From assembly GCF_000243675.2 (NCBI RefSeq), contig NZ_AHMM02000025.1, positions 124,001 through 188,000 on the forward strand: 64,000 bases of DNA. Direction: 5' to 3'. The notes below the pieces were generated by a model. That model saw only the letters and a list, made by a program, of their open reading frames with translations. It had not been told where the DNA came from and did not search any database. The DNA comes from Leptospira inadai serovar Lyme str. 10. Lineage in GTDB: Bacteria > Spirochaetota > Leptospiria > Leptospirales > Leptospiraceae. Shown here piece by piece: positions 26,492 to 38,600 of this stretch; position 1 is the stretch's first letter, and every line of letters starts with the position of its first letter. Position numbers and translations under genes: made by a program.

Positions 26492-27655
26492 ATGGATTTT
26501 GCACTGTCGGACGATCAGAGAGCTCTTCGGGATCTAGCCCGCGACTTTTCTAAAAATGAAATTCGCCCCAAAGCCGAGCATCATGATAAGACGGGGGAGT
26601 ACCCCTTACAAATTTTAAAAAAGGCCTGGGAAATCGGCCTCATGAATATTCATATCCCCGAACAATACAACGGGGCCGGAATGAAAGAGCTGGATGATGT
26701 AATCATAGGAGAGGAACTTTTCTGGGGTTGTTCGGCTATGGCGACGGCCATTTTAGCGAATAATCTGGCTTTGGCTCCCGTTTTAATCGGAGCCAGTGAC
26801 GAGGTTCTCAAAAAATGGGTCCAACCGATGACCGAGCAATTCCAACTTTGTGCCTACGCCGTGACCGAACCCGGCGCGGGTTCCGACGTAGCCGGAATTA
26901 GAACCACGGCAAGAAAAGTAGGCGACGAATACATTATTAACGGTTCCAAAATGTGGATTACCAACGCGGGTTATGCGGATTGGTTTTTCGTATTAACCAA
27001 AACGGATCCTGCGGCGGGGCATAAAGGGATTACCGGGTTTATCGTTAGTTCGAAAACTCCCGGGGTAATCGTCGGTAAGAAAGAGTTGAATATGGGACAA
27101 AAATGTTCCGACACCCGCGGAATCACGTTCGAGGAAGTGAAGGTTCATAAAAGCCAGATGATCGGAGGCGAAGGCGACGGATTCAAAATCGCCATGGGAG
27201 CCTTTGACCATACCCGCCCTGGAGTCGCAATCGGAGCAGTCGGTGTGGCCAGAGCTGCTATGGAACATGCTCTGGAATACGCTAAAACTCGCGCGGCATT
27301 CGGGAAACCGATTATTGAGAACCAATCCATTTCATTTATGATCGCAGAGATGGCTCGCGATATCGAAGCCGGGAGACTTCTTTGTTACCAAGCGGCATGG
27401 TTGATTGATCAAGGATTTAGGAATACCTATCAGGCATCTATCGCCAAGGTATTCTGCGCGGATTCTTGTATGAGAATTACGACAGACGCGGTCCAGGTTT
27501 TAGGCGGATACGGATTTAATTCGGAATATCCAGTGGAAAAACTGATGCGAGATGCTAAGATTTTCCAGATTTACGAAGGAACCTCCCAAATTCAACGTTT
27601 GATCATTTCCCGGTACCTGTCCGAAGGAAAGGGAATCGAAGGACCGAACCTCTGA
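26492..27655 (+). CDS. acyl-CoA dehydrogenase
   Basis: 387 residues, the family length. [16 protein letters not shown] and [14 protein letters not shown] are FAD-binding signatures. [22 protein letters not shown] is the C-terminal signature, and [10 protein letters not shown] holds catalytic Glu362, the position used by medium- and short-chain enzymes. It removes two hydrogens from acyl-CoA in beta-oxidation, passing electrons to ETF. Chain length cannot be fixed from sequence. Its stop codon overlaps the proposed start of trpE (CTGA), so the two are translationally coupled, an odd partner for tryptophan synthesis. Confidence 0.92.
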   Translation: MDFALSDDQRALRDLARDFSKNEIRPKAEHHDKTGEYPLQILKKAWEIGLMNIHIPEQYNGAGMKELDDVIIGEELFWGCSAMATAILANNLALAPVLIGASDEVLKKWVQPMTEQFQLCAYAVTEPGAGSDVAGIRTTARKVGDEYIINGSKMWITNAGYADWFFVLTKTDPAAGHKGITGFIVSSKTPGVIVGKKELNMGQKCSDTRGITFEEVKVHKSQMIGGEGDGFKIAMGAFDHTRPGVAIGAVGVARAAMEHALEYAKTRAAFGKPIIENQSISFMIAEMARDIEAGRLLCYQAAWLIDQGFRNTYQASIAKVFCADSCMRITTDAVQVLGGYGFNSEYPVEKLMRDAKIFQIYEGTSQIQRLIISRYLSEGKGIEGPNL

Positions 27656-29166
27656 AGGAATTCTCCCTTACATACGACGAGTTTCTGAAACGAACTCAGA
27701 TCGGAAATTTAATTCCGATCTTTAAGCAAGTGTTTCTGGATCTGGAAACTCCGGTCTCCCTATTTGCAAAATGGGGAGGAACGGAGGCTAAACATTCCTT
27801 TCTTCTCGAATCCGTTGAAGGGGGCGAAAACGTAGGTCGCAATTCCTTTTTGGGGAAAGAACCGTACCGCCTCATTTACGGAAAGAACGGCCTTTTTTAT
27901 ATCTCGAAACGGAAGGAACCGGAGACCGAGATCATCACGTACGATCCCCTGTTTCTTTTGGAATATTCCATGGGGGACGACGTGTATGTACCGGATCATC
28001 GACTTCCCTCCTTCCAGGGCGGAGCTGTAGGATTTCTCTCCTATTCCTGTGTTCGTTATTATGAAAATTTACCGGATACGAAACCGGAAGACGAGCCGTC
28101 GCCCGACGCCTATTTTGCATTGTACGACGAAGTTTTGGTAGTGGATCATGTGGATCGATTACTAAGAATCGTGGTCAATGCCAGACTTTCCGATTTTGAA
28201 GATACGAAGGCTTGTTACGAAGCCACTCTCGCAAGAATCGATGCGATCGAAAAAGATCTCCGAGAAGGAGAGGTTCCTGGTTGGGTAAAGCATCCTCCGG
28301 AAACGAGGGAGACTTTAGAATATCGCCCGAATATTCCCGACGAAGATTACAAGAAAGCCGTTCAAAAAGCGAAAGAATACATTTATGCAGGCGATATTTT
28401 TCAGGTAGTCCCGTCCAGAAAATTGGAGTTTCGTCCGGGAGTTCCTCCTTTCCAGGTATATCGCGGGCTGAGGACGGTGAATCCGAGTCCTTACATGTAT
28501 TTTTTGAAGCTGGACGATATTTCGATCGTGGGATCTTCTCCGGAAATCATGGTCAAATGCAAAGATAGGAAAACGTATCTGAGACCGATTGCCGGAACCC
28601 GCCCCCGCGGCGCTACTCCGGAGCTGGACAAGGCCTTGGAAGAGAATCTTCTTTCCGATCCCAAGGAAATCGCCGAGCACATTATGCTGGTCGATTTAGG
28701 AAGAAACGATTTGGGAAGAGTTTGCGAACCGGGATCCGTTCGCGTGGAAGATTTCAAAATCATCGAGCGATATTCGCATGTAATGCATATCGTAAGTCAA
28801 TGCTACGGAGTATTGAACGAGAATAAAACCGTGTATGACCTTTTGCGGGCGACTCTGCCGGCAGGCACCGTTTCGGGAGCTCCTAAAATTCGCGCCATGG
28901 AGATCATCGATGAACTGGAGAGGACTCGGCGTGGCATTTATTCGGGAGCATTAGGATACGTCTCCTATGCGGGCGACACGGATATGGCAATCGTCATTCG
29001 AACCATTTCGTTTTACGGAGAAAAAGCTTTCATTCAAGCCGGGGGAGGAGTGGTTTATGATTCTTCTCCCGAAGGCGAGCTGGAAGAAACAAAGAATAAA
29101 ATGGCGGCCCTTTTACGCGCGGTCGATTTTGCACGTAACGGACTCAAAGGAGAATGGAATAGATGA
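27652..29166 (+). CDS. trpE: anthranilate synthase component I, apparent CTG start
   Basis: 504 residues when started at CTG 27652. TrpE hallmarks are [15 protein letters not shown] [59 protein letters not shown] and [33 protein letters not shown]. It makes anthranilate from chorismate with TrpG supplying ammonia. The first usual start codon in frame is GTG 27730, but the frame upstream reads [18 protein letters not shown], typical TrpE N-terminal text, and has no ATG, GTG or TTG back to the stop at 27556. CTG 27652 has AAGGA at 27639-27643, eight bases before it, and overlaps the previous stop. A feedback-binding L-L-E-S near the N-terminus (LLESVEGGE) is present. Confidence 0.9.
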   Translation: MKEFSLTYDEFLKRTQIGNLIPIFKQVFLDLETPVSLFAKWGGTEAKHSFLLESVEGGENVGRNSFLGKEPYRLIYGKNGLFYISKRKEPETEIITYDPLFLLEYSMGDDVYVPDHRLPSFQGGAVGFLSYSCVRYYENLPDTKPEDEPSPDAYFALYDEVLVVDHVDRLLRIVVNARLSDFEDTKACYEATLARIDAIEKDLREGEVPGWVKHPPETRETLEYRPNIPDEDYKKAVQKAKEYIYAGDIFQVVPSRKLEFRPGVPPFQVYRGLRTVNPSPYMYFLKLDDISIVGSSPEIMVKCKDRKTYLRPIAGTRPRGATPELDKALEENLLSDPKEIAEHIMLVDLGRNDLGRVCEPGSVRVEDFKIIERYSHVMHIVSQCYGVLNENKTVYDLLRATLPAGTVSGAPKIRAMEIIDELERTRRGIYSGALGYVSYAGDTDMAIVIRTISFYGEKAFIQAGGGVVYDSSPEGELEETKNKMAALLRAVDFARNGLKGEWNR

Positions 29167-29741
29167 TAGTACTCATCGATAACTACGACTCCTTCACCTA
29201 TAATTTGTACCAGTATTTTTGCCAAATTGGAAATCAGGTCGAAGTCTTTCGAAACGATAAAATAGATTTAAACCGCATTTCGGAACTGAATCCGAAAGGA
29301 ATCGTACTAAGCCCGGGTCCCGGACGGCCCGAAGATTCCCGAGTGTGCTTGGATATCCTAAAAGAATTGAGCGGAACGCTTCCGATATTAGGCGTGTGTC
29401 TGGGCCACCAGGCGATCGGACTAGTCTGCGGGGGTAAAATCGTCAATGCTCCTAGTATTATGCACGGTAAAGTCAGCCTAATCGAGCACGACGGTTTGGA
29501 TATTTATAACGGAATTCCTTCTCCGTTTTTAGCGACTCGATATCATTCCTTAGTGATCCAACCGGAAAGTCTTCCCAAGGAATTAGAAATCGCTTCGAAG
29601 ACTCAGGACGGGGTGATCATGGGAGTTCGGCATAAAACGAAAGCGAATCTTTTCGGAGTACAATTTCACCCGGAATCGATCATGACACAGAACGGATTGG
29701 ATATCGTTAGAAATTTCTCCAGGATCGTCGCCGAAACCTAA
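29163..29741 (+). CDS. trpG: anthranilate synthase component II (glutamine amidotransferase)
   Basis: 192 residues, class I glutaminase: [24 protein letters not shown], the nucleophile Cys in [10 protein letters not shown] and His/Glu in [10 protein letters not shown]. The protein may double as PabA for folate synthesis. It overlaps trpE by the four bases ATGA. Confidence 0.93.
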   Translation: MIVLIDNYDSFTYNLYQYFCQIGNQVEVFRNDKIDLNRISELNPKGIVLSPGPGRPEDSRVCLDILKELSGTLPILGVCLGHQAIGLVCGGKIVNAPSIMHGKVSLIEHDGLDIYNGIPSPFLATRYHSLVIQPESLPKELEIASKTQDGVIMGVRHKTKANLFGVQFHPESIMTQNGLDIVRNFSRIVAET

Positions 29742-29745
29742 GTCG

Positions 29746-31653
29746 ATGAAAATATTTTTCCGTTTAATGGCCTATTCGGTACGTTATAAGTATCGATTTA
29801 CGCTGGGCATTCTTTTTGCCCTAATCACGGCTATCCTAAACGCCGTCTCCCTGACTGCAGTCATACCGCTTTTCGATACGATGGGAGCGGACCCCAATAT
29901 CCGTTTTCAATTCGAGCTGACCAAACCGGAGCAGGATATCCTTTTAAAGGAACGTTACCAGGGTTACGATAGTTTAGATGCCGTGGAGCGAGTTAAGAAA
30001 ATTCTAATCGACGCGAAGCAGTGGTCGAACGGCAGAACCAAGTATATGGAGCCTAAGGAAGTCGTTTGGGCGGTATGCTTGCTCATACTTCCGGTCTACG
30101 GTTTGAAATTGATCTCCTATCTTGCTTCCGTCTTTTGTCTGGCGACGGCGGGTTATAGGGCCGTCCGAGATCTTCGCCAAGAACTTTTCGAAAAGAATCA
30201 AATCCTTCCCTTAACGTTTTTCTTTAAGGAAAAAACCGGGCTCTTAATGAGTCGAATCATCAACGATGTCGAAGTCATTGCCGCGGTCATCTCGTCGAAT
30301 TTTCGGGATGCTACTATCAATTTCTTTTATGTAGTCACGCATTTGATCGTTCTATTGTATCTTAATACGGAACTTTTATTGATCGCGTGCGCCGCAGTCC
30401 CGGTAATCATTCTTCCCGTCACCTTATTCACAAAAAAAATCACTAAGTCGACGGAAAGGCTTCAAGAGAAAATGGCGGACCTGAACGCCAATTTGCAGGA
30501 AATGATTTCCGGAATTAAAGTGATTCGCATTTTTCATACGGAAGAATTCGAGAAGGAAAAGTTCAAAAAAATAAATCAAAACGTTTACAGACGTAATTTT
30601 AAAGGACAATATTATCTTCAAGTCGCTCCTAATCTAGTCGAACTTACCTCTTCGTTAGTCGTCCTCGGCTTCTTTGCATTAGGAGCTAAGTTCATCTTTT
30701 CGGGAACAGGAGCGTCGCGCTTTTCTACCGGCGACTTTATGGCCTTCCTTTTAACGTTGCTGTTCCTACTCAGACCCCTGACTCAGCTTTCTCAAATGGT
30801 TGGAAAAGTATCGCAATCCATTTCGGCAGGACGCCGCATCTTCGAAATCGTCGATTTAGAAACGGAAGACCATAGCGAAATCGCGAAAGTGGATTCGTTT
30901 ACATTACGGGATTCCATTCGGTTTAAAAATGTAACCTTCGCGTATCCGGGAACGAGTACCGAAGTTTTAAAGGACATTAATTTGAATGTTAAGGTCGGGG
31001 AAACGATCGCAATCGTAGGAGCCAGCGGCTGCGGAAAGTCCACCTTAATGGACTTGATTCCTAGATTTTTCGATCCTAGCTCCGGCTTTATAGAATTCGA
31101 CGGCTGCAATATCAAAGATCTTTCCTTATCCGATTTACGTAAAAAAATCGGAATCGTAACCCAAGACATCTTTCTTTTTCACGGAACCGTGATGGATAAT
31201 ATTTCCTATGGAAGACCCGGAGCGAATCGCAAAGACGTGATTCGAGCCGCTCGATTGGCTCACGCCCACGATTTTATCAAAAAAATGGATCGAGGATACG
31301 ACAGCATTCTAGGCGTCAGAGGTTTAAACTTATCGGGAGGACAACGCCAACGTCTCGTAATAGCGAGAGCCTTATTACGAAATCCTGAAATTATGATTTT
31401 AGACGAAGCGACTTCAGCGCTAGACGTGGAGTCGGAACGTTTGGTAAGCGACGCACTCCGTCGGTTATTCGCGAATCGAACCACATTCGTAATCGCTCAT
31501 CGTTTATCTACGATCAAGGACATACCCAGAATCATAGTCATGGACAATGGGCGCATCGTCGAAGAGGGAAATCACGTTTCGCTCATGGATCAAAACGGAA
31601 TTTATCGTAAACTTACCGATAACCAATTTGCAGGGGCGGGAATTTTGCCTTGA
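29746..31653 (+). CDS. ABC exporter, MsbA-like
   Basis: 635 residues, a half-transporter: transmembrane domain (about 15-350, six helices, with a large loop after helix 1 at 45-110) and nucleotide-binding domain with Walker [10 protein letters not shown] at 425, signature LSGGQRQR at 530, Walker [13 protein letters not shown] and IAHRLST. The closest known type is the MsbA or lipid-flippase branch. It starts four bases after trpG. The substrate cannot be read from sequence. Confidence 0.88.
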   Translation: MKIFFRLMAYSVRYKYRFTLGILFALITAILNAVSLTAVIPLFDTMGADPNIRFQFELTKPEQDILLKERYQGYDSLDAVERVKKILIDAKQWSNGRTKYMEPKEVVWAVCLLILPVYGLKLISYLASVFCLATAGYRAVRDLRQELFEKNQILPLTFFFKEKTGLLMSRIINDVEVIAAVISSNFRDATINFFYVVTHLIVLLYLNTELLLIACAAVPVIILPVTLFTKKITKSTERLQEKMADLNANLQEMISGIKVIRIFHTEEFEKEKFKKINQNVYRRNFKGQYYLQVAPNLVELTSSLVVLGFFALGAKFIFSGTGASRFSTGDFMAFLLTLLFLLRPLTQLSQMVGKVSQSISAGRRIFEIVDLETEDHSEIAKVDSFTLRDSIRFKNVTFAYPGTSTEVLKDINLNVKVGETIAIVGASGCGKSTLMDLIPRFFDPSSGFIEFDGCNIKDLSLSDLRKKIGIVTQDIFLFHGTVMDNISYGRPGANRKDVIRAARLAHAHDFIKKMDRGYDSILGVRGLNLSGGQRQRLVIARALLRNPEIMILDEATSALDVESERLVSDALRRLFANRTTFVIAHRLSTIKDIPRIIVMDNGRIVEEGNHVSLMDQNGIYRKLTDNQFAGAGILP

Positions 31654-32066
31654 AGCCTTTAATACTTGTAGTCGACGATAACGATCGATACGCCGATAAT
31701 CTAAAGACATATCTGGAAAATCTGAACTGCGACGTTCTTCGCGCAGTCGACGCGGCGCAAGGATGGGAATATTATACGAAGAATAAGGACAAACTCTCCG
31801 CTGTGATCACCGATATTACCATGGAGACCCAAACGTCGGGCTTATGGCTAATCCGACGGATTCACAAAGACGGTTTTAAAGGAGTTAAGGTAATCGCAAC
31901 GACGGGCTTTGACGTTTTTGGAGTCATGACGGTAAGTCGATTATTATTACCGACCTTCGCCGGAATCGGTTTCATGATTCCGAAAGTTCCTTTAAAAGTC
32001 GGAAAAGTCTTAATGCTTCCTACCGGCTTGATTCAAGAAACCTTCGAACTCTCGATCCGCAAATAA
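31650..32066 (+). CDS. single-domain response regulator
   Basis: 138 residues starting at TTG 31650, whose TTGA overlaps the ABC exporter stop. Receiver domain: acidic pair Asp9-Asp10 in LVVDDNDRY, phosphorylation site Asp55 in [10 protein letters not shown], and the usual Lys in MIPKVPL. Nothing but the receiver domain is present, so it works by protein contact, CheY or Spo0F style. Its kinase is not in the window. Confidence 0.88.
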   Translation: MKPLILVVDDNDRYADNLKTYLENLNCDVLRAVDAAQGWEYYTKNKDKLSAVITDITMETQTSGLWLIRRIHKDGFKGVKVIATTGFDVFGVMTVSRLLLPTFAGIGFMIPKVPLKVGKVLMLPTGLIQETFELSIRK

Positions 32067-32121
32067 ATCCTCCGGCCCGACCCGTCATTAACCCCACCAG
32101 AAGAAGGAAGAGTGAGCACGG

Positions 32122-32265
32122 AAGACAGAACATTGGCGAGCAGAATTTCCGTGTTCTAGAGAAAGATTCTTACCTTATCAGTGGATTTTTTCCTCTTCTC
32201 TGTAACACTTCCAACCTCGAGTAGCTTCTGTCTTCAGTCCTCTGGCCTCTGTCTTCTGAATTCTG
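32122..32265 (-). repeat. interspersed repeat, copy 4
   Basis: Inverted: GGAAGACAGAACATTGGCGAG, CCGTGTTCTAGAGAAAGATTC, CCAACCTCGAGTAGCTTCTG, then heptamers CTTCAGTCCTCTGGCCTCTG. It lies in the gap before the FAS operon. Confidence 0.82.
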
Positions 32266-32435
32266 CAAAAGCAAAAGAAGAACGGAATCATGACACCTCT
32301 CTCCAAACGAAAGAAAACAATTATTTTATAATTTCGTAATTCTTCCGAAATATGAATATTCGCTCAATTCGCACTCATATAGACAGCGAAAAGGAGATTA
32401 TATTACGGTTTATTTATTTCTATTTTTTAATTTAA

Positions 32436-32477
32436 CGAACGATAGTTAACTAACCTATGTTAACTAACTATCGTTCG
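32436..32477. promoter_or_regulatory. long palindromic operator-like site upstream of FAS operon
   Basis: CGAACGATAGTTA (32436-32448) and TAACTATCGTTCG (32465-32477) are perfect 13-base inverse arms. The 16-base spacer carries GTTAACTAAC twice in direct order across the site. The length and symmetry are those of TetR-family operators. It sits about 170-210 bases upstream of the synthase start with promoter-like A/T sequence (TTGTGT, then TAAGAA) directly after it. The cognate regulator is not identified. Confidence 0.65.
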
Positions 32478-32645
32478 CTAGCTTAAATTGTGTACAAACA
32501 AATTAGAAATTAAGAAAAACATTGAGTTGTAGCAGTCGCTAAATCGCCGAGAACGGTGTTCAATTCTTCGTATTTAATTTTTAACGACAGAAATTCATTT
32601 TTTTCTTGAAATTCGCTCTAACGAAAGACCACTAAACTTGGATGG

Positions 32646-35600
32646 TTGAATTTTAAAACGAATTCAGCATCCATGGATGTTAAAATGAAAGCGAATTATA
32701 CTAGTACGCATGCCTTTATCGAAGAACCGCTATCGATCTTCAAATTTCTATCTTTAAATAAATCTAAAGTATTTTCGATCTTCGGCGGACAAGGTTCGGA
32801 TGCATTACCCGAACTTCGATCGTTTTACGAGGAAGGAAATTTCCATAAGGATTTTTTCGATGCCGTTTTTATAACATTAGAGGAGGAGTTCGCCGCCTTA
32901 ACCAAGGATAGGGCCAATGCCTGCCTTCCCCACGGATTTCATTTATCCGATTGGTTAAAGCAGCCGGAACTCACTCCGACTTCGTCCCAATTATCTCTTT
33001 GCTCCTATAGCGTACCCTTAATATTCATCACCCAAGCCGCAGGTTTATTCCGATTTCTAAAAGAGGAAGGACACTGGGAGCTATTCAGATCGAATGTTTC
33101 CGGAATTTGCGGTCATTCACAGGGAGTTTATGCAGGGCTTCTGCTTTCCGTTTCCAAAAATAGGGAGTCGTTCCTTAAGAACCTTTCTCTTATACTCAGA
33201 GCCATACTACACTTAGCGATACGTTCGCAGGAAGAATTTCCGCTCCTGGAAGTCGACGCTTCCTATAAAAGATTCATTAAATCAGGCGAACATCCGTCGC
33301 CGATGGCGGCCCTCCAGGCCGAAGTAAATCATCTTGTTCCTATTTTAGAAAAATTTAATTCTGAAAGGACTGCCGAGGATACGGTCTATCTGGGTCTTCA
33401 AAATTCGGAGCGTTCAGTCGTCTTATGCGGGTCTGCGGAATCGTTATTGGAATTTCGGGAGATTCTATCCCACTCTAGTTTTCCCGATTTAGATTCTTGG
33501 ATATTCCTGAATATTTCGGCGCCCTTTCACTGCCAGCTATTGCGAAGAGTTCCTGTTCTCCTGGAAGAGGATTTAAAACGGATCGGATTCGATCCGAAGC
33601 CGGAAGATTTAGAGATCCCTTTATACGATACTCGAGACGGAAAAAATCTAAAAGAAGAGACCGGTATAGCCTTATCTCTGGCCAGAATGGTGGTTGCCGA
33701 CCCTTTGGATTGGAAGGCTTGTACGAAAGAGTTTCAATCCGGCAAGGAGAAGGTTCTTCTTCTTTCCTTCGGTCCGGGCACGGGAATCGATAAGATTTGT
33801 GCTTCGAATTTCCGGGGTAAATCCTTCCTGATAGAGAATTTAGAGAGAGACGAATCGTTTCGTTCCTTTCAAAAATCGAGTTCATTAAGTTTTCCTAAAT
33901 CTTGGGAAGAATTTGCCCCGGAAATCGTAAGGTTACCCGAAGGAAAAGAATTTCTACGTAACGCATATTCCGTATGGGCGGAACATCCTCCCGTATTCGG
34001 CGGAGGTATGACTCCTTCTACGGTAGAACCGGACATCGTAATCGCCGCTGCGAAGGAAGGATACCTGGTGGAATGGGCCGGGGGCGGCCAAGTCACCGAA
34101 GAAATTTTTCGGAGCAGAATGGAGAGGTTTCGGAACGAATTACCGGCCGGAAAGAAAATCGTCATCAATCTTCTCTATCTGGACGCGTATCTTTGGAACC
34201 TGCAAGTTCCGTTAGTAAAGAAATTAAAATCCGAGGGAGCTCCCATCGAAGGAGTCACAATCTCGGCAGGGATTCCCGATACTGATGAGGCGATTCGAAT
34301 TATTAAGGATTTTGAATCCCATGGAATTTGGCTGAATTCCTTCAAACCGGGAACTAAAACCCAGATACAACAAGTCATTTCCATCGCAAAAAAAATTCCC
34401 GAATCGACGATTTTAATGCAGATAGAAGGCGGCGCCGCCGGTGGTCACCATAGTTGGGAGGATTTGGAAGAACTGGTCGGTTCCATGTATGCGGAAATAC
34501 GGAACACTCAAAATTTGATTCTCTCCGTCGGAGGCGGAATAGCCGAACCGGAAGACGCGAGACGCTGGTTATTCGGAACTTGGGCAAAACAACGAATCAT
34601 GCCCGTCGATGCGGTATTTCTTGGAACAAGGTTAATGTCCGCAAAGGAATGCGCGACTTCGGATAAAATCAAACAATCATTAGTGGACCTATCGGGCTCT
34701 ATCGAATGGCAAACCACGAAAGACGGAAAAATCGCAGGAGGCGTGTTATCGGGAAGATCCGGATTGGGCGCCGATATCTATTACGCGCATAATACCTGGA
34801 CAAAAGTATCCGCGTTGGCTGAAGAGTTGACGAAGGGCAAAGAACCCGAAGAAGCCAGACAGAACGTTCTTAGCCGCAAAGAAGAACTTATTTCACTCAT
34901 CGACTCCACCGCAAAACCGTATTTCGGTGATCTGGAAAAAATGACGTATACCGACGTACTGAGTAGGTATATCGAACTTACATGTCCCGGGGAAAGACTC
35001 GTTTCTCCCGAAGGTGAGTGGCCGGATCACCCTTTTATAGATCGCAGCTTTAGATCAAGATTGGAGGAAATACTCCATCGTTTCGAAGAGAGAATTCTGA
35101 CCTTCGACGAAAAAGTCCATTATTCCATATTAACTAATTCTGAAGAGCTGAAAAAGCCGGAAGATATATTAAATAAATGGAAAGTTATATATCCGAACGG
35201 AAGCAAAAAGCTTCTCCTACCCGAGGACCGAATTTTCTTTCTAGATGTCTGTAAGCGCCCGGGTAAGCCGGTTAACTTCATCCCTGTTTTGGATGAGGAT
35301 CTCGTAAAATGGATTCGCTCCGACTCTCTCTGGTATTCCCATTGTATAGGAATGGATCCCGACGCATGCGCGTGGATACCGGGACCCAAAGCAGTTTCAG
35401 GAATCCGAATATCGAATCAACCTGTGGCTTCCATATTTTCCGATTTTATAAACGGAATTCAACCTGAAAGTAAAACTAGAAAAATCGATTGGTCCGATTT
35501 ATTCGACAATAATGATTTTACTCCGAGAAATCTAGAATTTAACGATTCGGATTCCGGTCTCGGCGGAAGTTTAAGAATTCCTCAAGAATTCGATGTTAAC

Positions 35601-38600
35601 TCTCGAGATTGGATACGATGGCTTGCTAGGCTTGGTAAAGGATTTCTCTCCGGAGTGTTAAGCTCGCCTAGACTAGGAAGGGAAATGACGGATCTGCCTC
35701 TCTTTTTCGAAGCAAAAGCCGCAAGGACATATTCTTGGGAAATCAGTCCCTCCAAAGAATTGATTTTACTTAGGGTTTATGAAGGCGAAAATCTTAAAAT
35801 AGAATTGCGGTTGATAGATCCGATTTCAGCCCAACTAGAAATATTCTTCTCACGCCCGGGCGATAACTTATCAATTCCGTTTAAGAGACGTTTCTATCTT
35901 TCCGCCGACCGGGAATCCTTTATTAACGAGGACATGGAATTTCGAAATAAATCGATATTGGATTTCTATTCCAAGTCGTGGAAAATCGATCACTCTATTC
36001 TTAAGAATACCTCCGACTTTCCCGAATTAAATTCCGAAACCGTCCTCGATCGCAATAGCATTCTGAATTTCAGAAAAGCGACAGGCGAATTGCGAAGAAT
36101 CGATCTTCGCGCGGAGCCGGTACCTTCCTTAGGAATGGGCGTAACATTCGCTTGGAAGATTCTAATGGCTCCTTTATTTGCATTTAAGGACGTTAACCTT
36201 TTTAAACTTCTGCATCTTTCCCAATCCTTCAAATGGGGCAGAATCGCCGGCGAATTAAAACCGGGGGACCGAATCCGCTCCTCAGTTCGTTTAGCAAAAG
36301 CAAGTAAATCTCCCGTCGGAACGGAACTGCTCGTCACCGGAACCGTTTATCGAGAAGAGCAATTTATCTGTTCGTTCGAAACCGGATTCCTGATTCGCGG
36401 ATCGTTCGGATCCATCCCCTATTTCGACTCTTTACCGATCCGAAAAACCGTCGAAATCAAATCGATCGCGCAGGGAAATGTGGTTCTATCCCTACCATGG
36501 ATTACTAAATTACAATTTTCTAAAGAACTCGAAATGGGCTCCATTTTGCGATTTTCAAGCGAAGAAAAGCTTAGAATGGAAACGGATTTTCGGACGACGA
36601 CTTACTTTGTCGAAGGAAAGATCGAGAAGCGAACCTCGACGGGTTTTGAACCGTGGGGAACCTTCAAATTGGACGAACGGCTTACTTCCGATCAGACCTC
36701 GTCTTTGGATCGATTCTTTTTATCTTTTGCGGAAGCCGAGTCGGAAGTTCCATTGCTGAAATCGTATCGAATCCTCTCGGATATAGTCATAGCGCCTTCG
36801 GATATGGGCGACTATTCGGCTGCATCCGGAGACACGAATCCGATTCATACCGATAACGACTTTGCTCGAATCGGTGGGTGGGATCGACGGATCGTTCACG
36901 GGCTATGGACATCCTCGCAAGTATTGAAATTATTAACTCGGGACGTATGCGGAGGAGATCCCGCTAGATTACTCTCTCTGGATGAATCCTTCGAAGCTCC
37001 CGTGTACCTTCAAGAAGAATTGCGCGTCGAGGCCTTTCATATCTCCCAACTTAACGGAAATATGATTCTTGAAATAAAAGTCGAGAATCGTAATGGAGAA
37101 AGTAAACTGTCCGCAAGAGCAACGATCGCTCCGCCAAAGACCGGTTACGTTTTTACGGGCCAAGGTTCCCAATCACAGGGAATGGGCCTCAAGCTTATGG
37201 AGGAATTTTCCGAAGCGCGAAAAATCTGGGAGCGGGCGGAGAAAACGGTAACCGACGAATTAGGGTTTTCCCTGCTGGAAATCGTAAGAGATAACCCGAT
37301 TTCGTTACGAGTCGGAGGTAAAACCTGGACGCATCCAAAGGGTGTTTTGCATCTTACTCAATTTACCCAAGTAGCGTTAGTTACCAAATCCATGGCGGAT
37401 TGGGAGATCCTTAAAGGTAGAGGATATCTAGTACCGAGCGCGCCGTTTGCCGGACATTCCCTGGGAGAATTCTCCTCCCTTTCGGCGAGAGGATTTCTCG
37501 GATTAGAGAACGTTATACGAATCGTTTATGGCCGTGGACTTACCATGCAGGAGCTGGTTCCTCGCGATTCGGAAGGTAGAAGTCCTTACGGAATGAGCGT
37601 AGTTCTCGGAAATCGCCATGTCGGATTAACGGAGGAAAGGATCCTCGAGGTGGTCGAGCAGATTCGCCTAAGCACGGGGCTGCATCTTGAAGTAGTAAAT
37701 TTGAATATTCGAGATAAGCAATATTCTGTCACCGGAGATCTAAAGGCCTTATCCGAAATGGAGGCAAAATTTAAGGAAATCGTAAGGGGCAAAAAGACGA
37801 CGATTCGATTGGAAGGAATCGACGTCCCGTTTCATTCCAGAGTTTTAGTTTCCGGCGTCGCCGAATTCAGGCACACGTTAGAGTCGAACGTTCCTTCCAG
37901 CTCGGACTTCTCCGAATTGGACGGAACGTACATACCGAACTTAGTCGCAAAACCGTTCTCCATTCAGAAAGAGTTTCTCAGACTCGTTTCGGAAACGTCC
38001 GGCAGCCCGATACTTTCCGAAATCTTAATAAACTCAGGCAAGGCAATATCCGATTCGGAACTTCGTCGCCTGCTTTTGATCGAATTACTTGCTTATCAAT
38101 TTGCAATGCCGGTTCAGTGGATCAAAACGCAGGACGTATTATTCGACCAATTAAAAGTGCGACGATTGATAGACTTGGGAGCTCGTGGCGATCTCGCAGG
38201 GATGGCGCGTCAGACGATCCGAGAAGTGTCGGATCATTCTACCTACGAAATCCTGCATGTGGAAGAAAATAGAAATTCGGTCTTTTATGAATCCGAGGAT
38301 GTCTCGCAGGCAATCTGGAGTCCAGTCCAGCAACCTATTCAGTCGAAGATGGAGACTGCATCGCCGACATCGGATAAGCCCCGACATGTAGTGGCGAGCG
38401 TCGTCGAGTCCGAGGCGGATCAGCCTTCACAAGAAATGGATTCAGCGGGTGGCGACGAGGCTTCCGTGAGTTTGGATAGAAAAGACGCCTTATTATCGTT
38501 GCTCTCCCTAAAGGCCGGGGTTCGACCCGACGAGATTTCGGAAGAAGAAACCGTCGATTCGCTATTTGGCGGTAACTCGTCGAAGAGAAATCAAGTCATG

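Noticed and set aside
27730..29166. trpE starting at GTG 27730
   Set aside because: Family-typical residues lie upstream in frame and the ribosome-binding site points to 27652.
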